This document shows, in pieces, positions 26,196-33,878 of a stretch of DNA of 44,542 bases; the first letter of the stretch is position 1, and the number at the start of each line of letters is the position of its first letter. The notes below the pieces were generated by a model. It was not told where the DNA came from. It did no database searches and saw only the letters and a program-made list of their open reading frames with translations. A program made the translations under genes and the position numbers. The DNA is from an uncultured Bacilli bacterium (GTDB taxonomy: Bacteria; Bacillota_I; Bacilli_A; RF39; UBA660), in the NCBI GenBank assembly GCA_934131175.1, contig CAKOZD010000013.1, forward strand, positions 1 through 44,542, in the 5' to 3' direction.

Positions 26196-27152
26196 TTATC
26201 TATATAAACTTAATAACTCTTCATATTTCTTTTGTTCATTATTTCTTTGTTTATCTAATAATTCATTATATTTATTTTGTTCTTCTTTTAACTCTTGTCT
26301 TATTACTTCTTCTTGTTTCATTTTATCTTTTTGACTCTTTAACATTTTTAATACAGTTTTGTAGTCATCTAATGTTAACATACTATCAAGTGCTTGTACA
26401 TTTTCGTCTTTTTCTACATTTACTCTTACTGGTTCTGTTACTCTTATTTCTCTTTCAACTACTTTTACTGGCATTTTTGGAGCTCTACCATAAATATATG
26501 TAGGAGTCTCTAGTGGAGCAAAGTTTTCTGGTAATTTTTTTACTTTTTTCTTTATAAGTATTTTCTTTACTTTTGGTTGATAATCTTTTCTTATATAAAT
26601 TAAAATAATTTTATATATAACTAAGAATATTATCCAAACTATGAAGATAATTGATGAAAGTTCAATTAGTGCTGTTGCATTTTTATTACCATATACTGAC
26701 TTTTGAGTAAAGATATCTAGATTGTTTTTATTAACTATGTTTAATAAAAGTGCTAATAAATAGTTCATTATTATATATACTGAAACATTTAAAGTTTTTA
26801 TAGATTTTGTTGTTTTATAATTGAATAAACTTATCCATAATATTATGTTTGTTGCAATTAAAGCTGCTAAATAAATTGCTAAATTAGGAAAGTATACTAC
26901 TATGAAAAAGTTATCCATCATATACTTTAGCATATTACTTAGGGATGCATGGTATGCTACTATTAATGTTACTAAAATAAATACTGAAATACTTGCATAT
27001 ATCATTTTATTTCTTTTAGCATTTTTCTTATTTGTAGTTATAAAGATAATTCCTACAAAAATTAATAGTGCTAATATAAATATGTATAAACTTGAACTTT
27101 TTGATATATCTAAAAGTATTCGTAATTTGTCAATAAAAGACAATTTGCTCAT
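26196..27152 (-). CDS. Five-TM membrane protein with C-terminal coiled coil, third gene of adhesin operon
   Basis: A 318-residue protein. About five membrane segments (residues about 20-40, 50-68, 78-105, 118-142, 160-185) are followed by a basic cytoplasmic linker (KKILIKKKVKKLPENF), a Pro-rich piece (APLETPTYIYGRAPKMPVKVVER) and a Lys/Glu/Gln-rich coiled coil to the end (KDKMKQEEVIRQELKEEQNK). It starts 22 nt after the sortase stop with SD GGGGGTGG and ends at a strong terminator, so it is co-transcribed with the adhesin and sortase. I do not recognise the family; a role in organising or regulating the sorting machinery at the membrane is possible but not shown. Confidence 0.7.
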   Translation of the reverse strand: MSKLSFIDKLRILLDISKSSSLYIFILALLIFVGIIFITTNKKNAKRNKMIYASISVFILVTLIVAYHASLSNMLKYMMDNFFIVVYFPNLAIYLAALIATNIILWISLFNYKTTKSIKTLNVSVYIIMNYLLALLLNIVNKNNLDIFTQKSVYGNKNATALIELSSIIFIVWIIFLVIYKIILIYIRKDYQPKVKKILIKKKVKKLPENFAPLETPTYIYGRAPKMPVKVVEREIRVTEPVRVNVEKDENVQALDSMLTLDDYKTVLKMLKSQKDKMKQEEVIRQELKEEQNKYNELLDKQRNNEQKKYEELLSLYR

Positions 27153-27174
27153 ACATCCACCCCCTAAATAATTT

Positions 27175-27828
27175 TTATTCTTTATTTATTAACTCTGCAA
27201 TGTAAATTGTTTGTGTTGTTGAATCATTGTTTGTACATGTAATTAGAGTTAATGTTGTCTTATCATAATTTCTATATATTGCTAATTTACCTGTTTTTGG
27301 TTGTTTATAAATATTTGTAATTTGATAAGTATATGTTTTATCTTTATATGTAATTTTGGCAGTATCTCCTGCTGATAATTTGTATAAGTCATTAAAGAAT
27401 GCTTTCCAACCTGTTCCTGAATGTCCTGCTAGTATGAAGTTTCCTTTATCAACATCTGGATAGTTTGAACCTTCTACTACAAGTATGTTTTTTTCTACAT
27501 CATTTTCTGATGATCTATTATCTAAAAATCCTTTTGTTAGATTTATTTTAGGTATATTTAAATATCCTATATAATCATTAGTTATCTCTCCAGACAACCC
27601 TTCTTTTTTTTCTTCTGTTTGATTATTTTCATTTTCTGCTACTGTTACTTGATTTCCATCATAGAACGCATTCGCCATATAATCATAGGCCATTATCTTT
27701 TGAGATTCAATATAGTTATAAGAAATAAAGAACCCTCCTATTAGAGTGATTATTGCACCTATAAATGCTGTTTCACTAGGAGAGATTCTTTTCTTCTTAT
27801 TAGGCTTTCTTACTGTTTTTGTATACAT
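27175..27828 (-). CDS. Sortase (cysteine transpeptidase), apparent Arg-to-Gln at catalytic position
   Basis: Start taken at ATG 27828 (MYTKTV), 7 nt after SD GGAAGCGGA; a TTG at 27834 is an alternative. The 217-residue type II membrane protein has a TM at about 21-38, a spacer, and a sortase domain (about 84-215) with catalytic His136 in LAGHSGTG and Cys198 in LTLITCTNN. In classical sortases the Arg that pairs with them starts the next strand; here the aligned strand QTIYIAEL begins with Gln206. It overlaps the end of the adhesin gene by 29 nt, so the two are translationally coupled and the adhesin is its likely substrate. The short N-terminal form and TLITC suggest class D-like rather than housekeeping SrtA. 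Confidence 0.88.
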   Translation of the reverse strand: MYTKTVRKPNKKKRISPSETAFIGAIITLIGGFFISYNYIESQKIMAYDYMANAFYDGNQVTVAENENNQTEEKKEGLSGEITNDYIGYLNIPKINLTKGFLDNRSSENDVEKNILVVEGSNYPDVDKGNFILAGHSGTGWKAFFNDLYKLSAGDTAKITYKDKTYTYQITNIYKQPKTGKLAIYRNYDKTTLTLITCTNNDSTTQTIYIAELINKE

Positions 27829-29374
27829 ATGCAATTCCGCTTCCTAAAATTGCAATACCTAAAATTGTTAAGATAATTGAAGATGATGATGCTGTGTTAG
27901 GAACGATTGTTTCTTTAGCATTAACAAAGTTGATTTGATGTGATAAGTGTTGGTCATCTATTGTAAATGACACTTTTTGACTACTTTTAATGTATCCTGC
28001 TGGTGCACTTTCTTCTTCTACTGTATATGTTCCATTGCTTAAGTCTGTTAATGTATAAGAGTCAGTAGTTGTTGTAAATCTTGCAACTTCTTTTCCTGTT
28101 GAATCTCTTACAACTAGTACAGCTCCTGCTAATGGATTATTTGTTTCTTGGTCTACTTTAGTTATAGTAACTACAACTTTCTTTGGAGCATTTTCAAATG
28201 TTATTTTGATATCTCTATGAGTATCATCAATTGTAAATTTAGTTACATTTTTATTTACTAAATATCCATTTGGTGCTTCTGTTTCTTCTAATGTATAATT
28301 TCCATTTGCTAAGTTTCTGATTACATGACCATTAATAGTTGATGTCCAACTTGCAACTATGTTTCCACTTGCATCTTTTAAAACTAATTTTGCTCCAGCA
28401 ATTGTTTTTTTAGTATTTGTATCAACTTTAAATACTGTAACTCTTGATGAGTCAATATTTAATTTAATTGCAGATGATACATTTTTTGTTACTTTTTCAA
28501 GTAATGCAACATTTTGCATTGCTGTGTTTGTTGGTTGATATTCATAAGCTGTATATTGTGTTGTTCCTGTTGCTTTTGCAGTTACTGTTATTTCACTAGT
28601 AATTGTTTTTAATGCTGTAACTGGAACTTTTACTTTAAATGATTGATTAGCACTAACTTTAAACTCACCATTATAATCTGTAACTGTTCCATCAGATTTT
28701 TCAATTTTTGTTCCTGATGGAGCATTTGTTAGTGTAACTGTGTATTCACTTATGTTTGTAGCTTTTGTTGCTTTAATATCGCCAGATGTATAATATTTAT
28801 CTTTGATTGTCATTGTTGTTTGACTTGCTGAAATAGCAAGTGCAGCATCTGATGGATTAATTGAATCATTCTTATGTGCTTTTGCTTCTGTAACTAATTG
28901 TTTTATTTTTTCACGCATTCCTTTTCCGTTTGCTGTTACAGTACCATTATTTTTAAATTGGTCACCTAAGTTTGATGTACCATGTGTTTCATCTAAATAC
29001 CACCATACTGCTGTTTGTGTAATATAGTAATCTTTGTCATTGTTTCCTGTTATTGATTTGTTAGGATAACCATTTTTTAAGATGTATACAATACCACCAT
29101 CTATATTATTACTATTTTTTACTAATTTTGCAGTTGTATTTTTTGCTGTTGATTTATGAATGTTTAAACAATATAATTCTTGACCACTTGTTGTTTGTTT
29201 ATGATAGAACCCTACATTTGCTATATATCTTTCATTAACATAAGGTGCTTCTCCAAGTTGAATAGTTTCTGAAGCTGCATTAACAGTTTCAACAGAACCA
29301 ACTATAATTGATATAGCAACAATTAAAGCTAGCACTTTTTTTGTCATTTTTGCCATTTTATTGAATAGTTTCAT
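27800..29374 (-). CDS. Sortase-anchored adhesin with thioester domain and two SpaA-type domains
   Basis: A 524-residue surface protein. Signal peptide about 1-34 (VNA-ASE). A class I thioester domain follows: Cys69 in LYCLN and Gln120 in ITQTAVWW, the [YFL]C-x-[DN] and [TVI]QxA-x-W pairs that form the internal Cys-Gln thioester used for covalent host attachment. A beta-rich middle (about 190-305) leads to two SpaA/Cna-B-like domains (about 310-395 and 396-488) with isopeptide-type elements: Lys in TVFKVD and ITKVDQETNNPLAGA, Glu in LEETEAPNGY and VEEESAPAGY. The C-terminus is a sorting signal: VPNTA at 491-495 in place of LPXTG, hydrophobic stretch, KNSKKA tail. It is the first gene of an operon with a dedicated sortase. 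SD GAGGGGG, TTGCAA/TATAAT promoter. Confidence 0.92.
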   Translation of the reverse strand: MKLFNKMAKMTKKVLALIVAISIIVGSVETVNAASETIQLGEAPYVNERYIANVGFYHKQTTSGQELYCLNIHKSTAKNTTAKLVKNSNNIDGGIVYILKNGYPNKSITGNNDKDYYITQTAVWWYLDETHGTSNLGDQFKNNGTVTANGKGMREKIKQLVTEAKAHKNDSINPSDAALAISASQTTMTIKDKYYTSGDIKATKATNISEYTVTLTNAPSGTKIEKSDGTVTDYNGEFKVSANQSFKVKVPVTALKTITSEITVTAKATGTTQYTAYEYQPTNTAMQNVALLEKVTKNVSSAIKLNIDSSRVTVFKVDTNTKKTIAGAKLVLKDASGNIVASWTSTINGHVIRNLANGNYTLEETEAPNGYLVNKNVTKFTIDDTHRDIKITFENAPKKVVVTITKVDQETNNPLAGAVLVVRDSTGKEVARFTTTTDSYTLTDLSNGTYTVEEESAPAGYIKSSQKVSFTIDDQHLSHQINFVNAKETIVPNTASSSSIILTILGIAILGSGIAYVYKNSKKA

Positions 29375-29403
29375 AAATTATCCCCCTCACTCAATGTGGC
29401 TAT

Positions 29404-29432
29404 ATTATAACACTTTTGCCTTTTTTTTGCAA
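29404..29432 (-). promoter_or_regulatory. Promoter of the adhesin operon
   Basis: Minus-strand TTGCAA (29427-29432) and TATAAT (29404-29409) with 17-nt spacing; leader of about 30 nt. Confidence 0.7.
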
Positions 29433-29503
29433 GTAAAATAACTCTTTAGACCCCTATTATTGCGTATTTTTTATGTTTTTTTTGCTTTTTTGCACTTTTT
29501 TTG

Positions 29504-30043
29504 TTAATTTATTGTTTTTTCTAATATTTTTTTATCATTTATATCATAAATTGTGAAAGTATTATTATCATATATTAAATATGTTGGATTATTATTTTCT
29601 TTTGGTAAAGATATAGAACCAGGATTAATAAAAAGATTATTGTCATGTTCTTTTATAAATGGTATATGTAGGTGTCCATATATTAAAATACTATGCTTCT
29701 TATTCCAATTATTTTCATTATAGATGTGTCCATGTGTTAAATATATATCGTTATTATCTACTGACATATATGAAAGTTCACTTATTATTGGAAAATCACT
29801 TACCATAATATCAACATCTGAATCACAATTACCTCTCATGCAGATTAAATCATCTTTAAATGATTCTAAAAATGATTTTACATAAAGAATATCATAATCA
29901 TTCTGCATCTTATTTCTTGGTCCAATATAATATAAATCTCCTAAAACAACTAATTTGTCACAACCTAATTCATGATACTTTTCTTTTATTTTATCTAAGT
30001 TATTTTTTATACCATGAATATCTGATATAAACATTATTTTCAC
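29504..30043 (-). CDS. YfcE/MJ0936-type metallophosphodiesterase
   Basis: Start taken at GTG 30043 (MKIMFISDIHG), 8 nt after SD GGAG; the in-frame ATG at 30076 has no SD. The 179-residue protein shows FISDIHGIKNNL (Asp-His), VLGDLYYIG (Gly-Asp), CMRGNCDSDVD (Asn), YLTHGHIY (His) and YGHLHIPFIKE plus FINPGSISLPK, the complete YfcE-like set. Such small enzymes hydrolyse phosphodiesters with Mn2+. The long Asp/Asn-rich insertion is modest. Divergent from the binding-protein gene at 30116 with a 72-nt shared spacer. Confidence 0.9.
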   Translation of the reverse strand: MKIMFISDIHGIKNNLDKIKEKYHELGCDKLVVLGDLYYIGPRNKMQNDYDILYVKSFLESFKDDLICMRGNCDSDVDIMVSDFPIISELSYMSVDNNDIYLTHGHIYNENNWNKKHSILIYGHLHIPFIKEHDNNLFINPGSISLPKENNNPTYLIYDNNTFTIYDINDKKILEKTIN

Positions 30044-30115
30044 ATAATCATCTCCTTCAACTTCATTATAACACAATTAATTTTTATACATACAATATTT
30101 TGTAAGGAGAGATAT

Positions 30116-31120
30116 ATGAATAGAAAATTAATTGGTTATGTTATAGCTATTTGTGCTATTTTCATAGTTGGAAGTGCTGCTATTTTTGATTTTAATAAAA
30201 AAGATGAGGCAAAGGCATCCACAAAAGTTACTCTAGCAGAAGTTGCTCATACAGTTTTCTATGCTCCAATGTATGTTGCTATTGAGAAGAATTATTTTAA
30301 AGATTATGATATTGATGTTGACTTAATACTAGCAAGTGGAGCTGATAAGGTAACTGCTGCATTATTATCAGGAGATGCTGATATTGGTTTTTGTGGAAGT
30401 GAAGCTACAATATATGTATACAACTCTAAAGAGAAAGATTATTTGCAAACATTTTCTCAACTAACGCAAAAAGATGGAACATTTATAGTTTCTAGAAAAA
30501 AATATAATAATTTTACATTAGATGATTTAATTGGTAAAGATATTATTGGAGGTCGTCAAGCTGGTATGCCAGAGATGACATTAGAATATGCTCTAAAGAA
30601 AAATAATATTGACCCAAGACATGATGTAAATATTGATACTTCAATTGCTTTTGCTGCGATGAGTGGAGCGTTTATTGGAGGGCAAGGTGACTTTGTTACA
30701 TTATTTGAACCAACTGCATCACAAGTAGAAAAACAAGGTTATGGTTATATTGTAGAAAGTGTTGGTAATTTGGGAGGTATTGTTCCATATACATCTTTCT
30801 CTGCTAGAAAGTCTTATATTAAAAATAATAAAGATGTAATTAAAAATTTTGATAAAGCAATAATGAAAGGACTTAATTTTGTACATAATCATAGTGATAA
30901 AGAAGTTGCTAAAGTTATATTAAATCAATTTCCTGATACTTCTTTAAGTGATTTAGAAAAAGCAGTAAAAAAATATAGAGAAATTGAGGCATGGCCAAAA
31001 AACACAACATTTACAGAAGAATCATTTAATCATCTACAAGATATTATGATTGATTATGGAGAATTAGACAAAAAAGTTGATTATAATGATTTAATGTATA
31101 AAATAAAAAAAGATAATTAA
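30116..31120 (+). CDS. NMT1/SsuA-type ABC transporter substrate-binding protein
   Basis: A 334-residue exported protein with a membrane segment at 7-26 and no lipobox Cys, so it is probably anchored by an uncleaved or weakly cleaved TM. The mature region matches the NMT1/THI5-like fold: TVFYAPMYVAIEKNYFKDYDIDVDL, SGADKVTAALLSGDADIGF, and VNIDTSIAFAAMSGAF-type hinge. The family binds sulfonates, nitrate, bicarbonate or thiamine precursors; none of the ligand-defining residues is clear here, and no TPP riboswitch precedes it. It is separated by about 500 nt of decayed sequence from the ATPase and permease genes of the same transporter type. SD AAGGAGAG, ATG. Confidence 0.88.
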   Translation: MNRKLIGYVIAICAIFIVGSAAIFDFNKKDEAKASTKVTLAEVAHTVFYAPMYVAIEKNYFKDYDIDVDLILASGADKVTAALLSGDADIGFCGSEATIYVYNSKEKDYLQTFSQLTQKDGTFIVSRKKYNNFTLDDLIGKDIIGGRQAGMPEMTLEYALKKNNIDPRHDVNIDTSIAFAAMSGAFIGGQGDFVTLFEPTASQVEKQGYGYIVESVGNLGGIVPYTSFSARKSYIKNNKDVIKNFDKAIMKGLNFVHNHSDKEVAKVILNQFPDTSLSDLEKAVKKYREIEAWPKNTTFTEESFNHLQDIMIDYGELDKKVDYNDLMYKIKKDN

Positions 31121-31451
31121 AGTCTTTTAAAGAATTTTTTTAGTATATATGAAGCAATTTCATCCTCATTATAAGATAAAGTTACATGTTTAGCTTTATC
31201 TTTTTTTGTTTGAAGTGTATTTCCTGTAATTGCTTAATCATCGCTTTTAAGTTAGATTTTATTCATTTGATTTGTCTATAAAAATATATCAATTCATCTA
31301 ATGTAATATTTAATTTGTTTTTTTCTATTGAATTTGTTTTATTTAAGTTAGTTTGATTTATTACAATCCATCTTTTTATATTTTTAGAGTCTTGCATTAT
31401 AAATGAATGTACATTTTTAAATTTTTTTCTATTTGGATAATTCGTTATCAA
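31117..31451 (-). pseudogene. Decayed protein gene, two fragments in different frames
   Basis: Reverse-strand remnants between the binding-protein and ATPase genes. One open stretch (31263-31451, 62 codons, only a TTG start, no SD) ends in DELIYFYRQIK; a second (about 31117-31233) in another frame reads AITGNTLQTKKDKAKHVTLS and ends in ILKKFFKRL. Both look like normal low-GC coding sequence with a frameshift and stops between, and the second stop overlaps the stop of the opposite-strand binding-protein gene. I could not assign a family. The rest of the roughly 500-nt gap (31121-31624) holds no other supported feature except the SD of the ATPase gene at its end. Confidence 0.45.
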
Positions 31452-31624
31452 TTATTTCTTTATTAATAAATACATATATTCTACGTATATTTTCATTAAT
31501 TTTTATAAATCAATGTTTTTTATAAAAGATAAAGTTGTATTAGGATTTTCTTTATAAATAACTATAATTTATAATTAGCAATTTATATTTATTTACATAG
31601 AATAATATAGTTTGGAGGTAGTTT

Positions 31625-32368
31625 ATGGAATTAGTCAAAGTGGTACATTTAAGTAAAATTTATCATAATTTAGATGGTGAAACATTAGCTTTAAAAGATA
31701 TAAATTTTTCAATAAATGATGGTGAGATTGTTTCTATTGTTGGTCCAAGTGGATGTGGTAAATCAACTATTTTATCGATTCTTGCTAATTTAATTGATAA
31801 ATCTTCTGGTGAAGTGATTTTTGATAAAAATATTAGTCTAGCATATATGTTACAGGATGATTGTTTGTTACCTTTTAAAACTATTTATGAAAATTGTCTA
31901 ATTGGATTAGGTATTAAAAATATGTTAACTGAAGATAATAAAAATTATGTATTAGAACTTTTAAATAACTATGGTTTAGGTGAATTTGTTGACAAATATC
32001 CTAGTAGTTTATCTGGTGGAATGAGGCAGAGAGTTGCTTTGATTAGGACACTTGCGATTAGGCCGGATTTATTACTTCTTGATGAGGCAACTAGTGCGCT
32101 TGACTATCAATCAAAGTTAATTATTGAAGAAGATATTTATAAAATTATAAGAAAAGAAAAAATAACTGTATTGATTGTAACTCATGATATAAATCAAGCA
32201 ATTAGTATGTCTGATAAAGTTATCGTTTTATCTAATAGACCGGCTCGTGTGAAAAATGTTTATGATATTAAACTTACTAATAAATCTACTCCTATTAATA
32301 ATCGTAAATGTGCTGAATTTAATGATTATTTTGATTTAATTTGGAGGGATTTAGATGAAAAATTATAG
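31625..32368 (+). CDS. SsuB/TauB-type ABC transporter ATPase
   Basis: A 247-residue cytoplasmic ATPase with Walker A GPSGCGKST, Q-loop YMLQDD, signature LSGGMRQRVAL, Walker B LLLLDEATSALD and switch His in VTHDINQA. The C-terminal LSNRPARVKNVYDIKL segment is typical of nitrate/sulfonate/taurine/HMP importers. SD GGAGGTAGTTT before ATG. Its end overlaps the permease gene by 14 nt, so the two are co-translated. Confidence 0.94.
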   Translation: MELVKVVHLSKIYHNLDGETLALKDINFSINDGEIVSIVGPSGCGKSTILSILANLIDKSSGEVIFDKNISLAYMLQDDCLLPFKTIYENCLIGLGIKNMLTEDNKNYVLELLNNYGLGEFVDKYPSSLSGGMRQRVALIRTLAIRPDLLLLDEATSALDYQSKLIIEEDIYKIIRKEKITVLIVTHDINQAISMSDKVIVLSNRPARVKNVYDIKLTNKSTPINNRKCAEFNDYFDLIWRDLDEKL

Positions 32369-33152
32369 TTTAGAACATTTAATGTATTTAAAAAAAATGA
32401 AGAAAGAGAAAATATTTATTATTGTCTCTAGATTCTTTATAATTTTATTTTTTCTATTTTTATGGGAATTTTTATCTAGAGTTGGTATCATAAATACTTT
32501 TCTTTTTTCTAGTCCTAGTAGAATTTGTAATACCATCTGTGGTCTTATTAAAGATGGAAGTTTTTTTAAACATTTTAATATTACAATTTATGAAGTAATT
32601 GTTAGTTTTATATTATCAAATATTTTTGGTTTTATAATTGCTGTTTTATTTTTGATAAGTAATAAAGTTTATAAAATATTTGACCCTTATATTACAGTAC
32701 TAAACTCTCTTCCTAAAGTTGCACTTGGTCCTTTAATTATTATTTGGATTGGTTCTGGAATTAAGTCTATTGTTTTTATGGCTCTTTTGATAAGTGTTTT
32801 TATAACAATAATTAATATATATAATGGTTTTATTTCAGTAAATAAAAATTATATAATAATGCTTAAAAGTTTTGGAGCATCTAATTTAGATGTATTCTTC
32901 AAAATAATTTTACCTAGTAATATATATAATATTATTTCTACATTAAAAATAAATGTCTCTATGAACTTGATTGGTGTAATTATGGGAGAACTTTTAGTTT
33001 CAAAAAATGGTATTGGTTATTTGATAATGTATGGGTCTCAAGTTTTTAATATTGATTTAGTTATTACTGGTATTTTTATTCTTGGTTTAATTTCATACAT
33101 TATGTATTATTTAATTGAAAAAGTTGAATCAAAATATAATTTTAAAAGGTAG
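32355..33152 (+). CDS. SsuC/TauC-type ABC transporter permease
   Basis: A 265-residue integral membrane protein with about six membrane segments and the EAA-like cytoplasmic loop LKSFGASNLDVFFKIILPS (usual 'rTlGAsrxqifrkVvLPaa'). NSLPKVALGPLIIIWIG is the family's 'PxxAlxPLxilwfG' segment. It pairs with the ATPase it overlaps and with the binding protein at 30116 as an importer for an anionic or thiamine-like substrate. SD GGAGGGATTTAG lies inside the ATPase gene; a strong hairpin terminator follows. Confidence 0.93.
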   Translation: MKNYSLEHLMYLKKMKKEKIFIIVSRFFIILFFLFLWEFLSRVGIINTFLFSSPSRICNTICGLIKDGSFFKHFNITIYEVIVSFILSNIFGFIIAVLFLISNKVYKIFDPYITVLNSLPKVALGPLIIIWIGSGIKSIVFMALLISVFITIINIYNGFISVNKNYIIMLKSFGASNLDVFFKIILPSNIYNIISTLKINVSMNLIGVIMGELLVSKNGIGYLIMYGSQVFNIDLVITGIFILGLISYIMYYLIEKVESKYNFKR

Positions 33153-33170
33153 ACTAACATCGTCTACCTT
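33146..33170 (+). terminator. Terminator of the ABC transporter operon
   Basis: AAGGTAGAC/GTCTACCTT (33146-33154, 33162-33170) then CTCTTTTTAT; overlaps the permease stop codon. Confidence 0.85.
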
Positions 33171-33264
33171 CTCTTTTTATCACGCTTAATTTATAATTTT
33201 ACCTACTTATAAAATTAGGTTCCTCCTTTCATTTTTTACTATACAACTTTTTTAGAATTTTTCG

Positions 33265-33293
33265 AGCAAGTAATACTTGCTTTTTATTTTTTT
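33265..33293 (+). terminator. Second plus-strand intrinsic terminator in gene-free spacer
   Basis: AGCAAG/CTTGCT (33265-33270, 33276-33281) with a 5-nt loop, followed by TTTTATTTTTTT. No gene on the plus strand ends here, so it may close a short transcript that starts after the previous terminator. Confidence 0.55.
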
Positions 33294-33398
33294 AACTAAT
33301 TCTTATGTTTTTTCGTTGATTTTACTTATATATTCTATTTCCCCTAGTTTAGAAAGAATTAATAAATTCACTGAAATAATAAATTTAGGTGAAGGTTA

Positions 33399-33842
33399 AT
33401 GATACTAAAAAATTTAAGAGCAAGTCGTGAAGATTTAGATTTAAAACAAAAGGATATTGCTGAGTTTTTTGACTTGCACTTTTCAACAATATCTGGATGG
33501 GAAACTGGTAAGGATACAATTCCTATAGAAAGACTGATAGACTATGCTAATGAGTATTCTTTAAGTCTTGACTATTTATTTGGAATTATTTCTAAAAATG
33601 AAAAATATTATCCACTTGATTTCGACTTAGATTTACTTGCTAAAAATTTAACTGAATTAAGATTAAAAAACAAAGTTACACAGTCTTTTGTTGCTAAAAG
33701 ATTAAATACTTCTCAATCTGCATATTCACATTATGAAAATGCTCTTAATGTTATTCCAACATCTTTTATTTATGGATTAACTAAAATTTATAAACCTTTT
33801 TCTATTGATGAATTATTTGGTAGAAAAAAAGTAAATAAATAA
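33399..33842 (+). CDS. Transcriptional regulator with two tandem XRE-type HTH domains
   Basis: A 147-residue protein composed almost wholly of two Cro/C1-type helix-turn-helix domains. The first (about 3-62) contains LKQKDIAEFFDLHFSTISGWETGKDT; the second (about 78-140) contains VTQSFVAKRLNTSQSAYSHYENA. Single-domain XRE regulators usually dimerise to place two HTH motifs; here both sit in one chain. No sensor domain is visible. SD AGGTGAAGG precedes the ATG. It stands between two terminators, so it is a single-gene unit; its target is unknown, with the DUF1848 gene converging on it. Confidence 0.88.
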   Translation: MILKNLRASREDLDLKQKDIAEFFDLHFSTISGWETGKDTIPIERLIDYANEYSLSLDYLFGIISKNEKYYPLDFDLDLLAKNLTELRLKNKVTQSFVAKRLNTSQSAYSHYENALNVIPTSFIYGLTKIYKPFSIDELFGRKKVNK

Positions 33843-33849
33843 TTTTATA

Positions 33850-33878
33850 AAAACTCCATTTTTTAGATTTGGAGTTTT
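33850..33878 (+). terminator. Bidirectional terminator between HTH and DUF1848 genes
   Basis: AAAACTCCA/TGGAGTTTT (33850-33858, 33870-33878) between converging genes, with T/A-rich flanks on both sides. Confidence 0.75.

Noticed and set aside
29375..29503. Tandem poly-T blocks with TTTTGCAC/TTTTTGC pieces as a repeat array
   Set aside because: Irregular units and simple T-tract composition; explained by promoter and spacer composition, no true repeat.
30044..30115. TPP riboswitch or other leader before the NMT1-type binding protein
   Set aside because: Only 72 nt long and divergent with the phosphodiesterase promoter; no conserved THI-box words seen.
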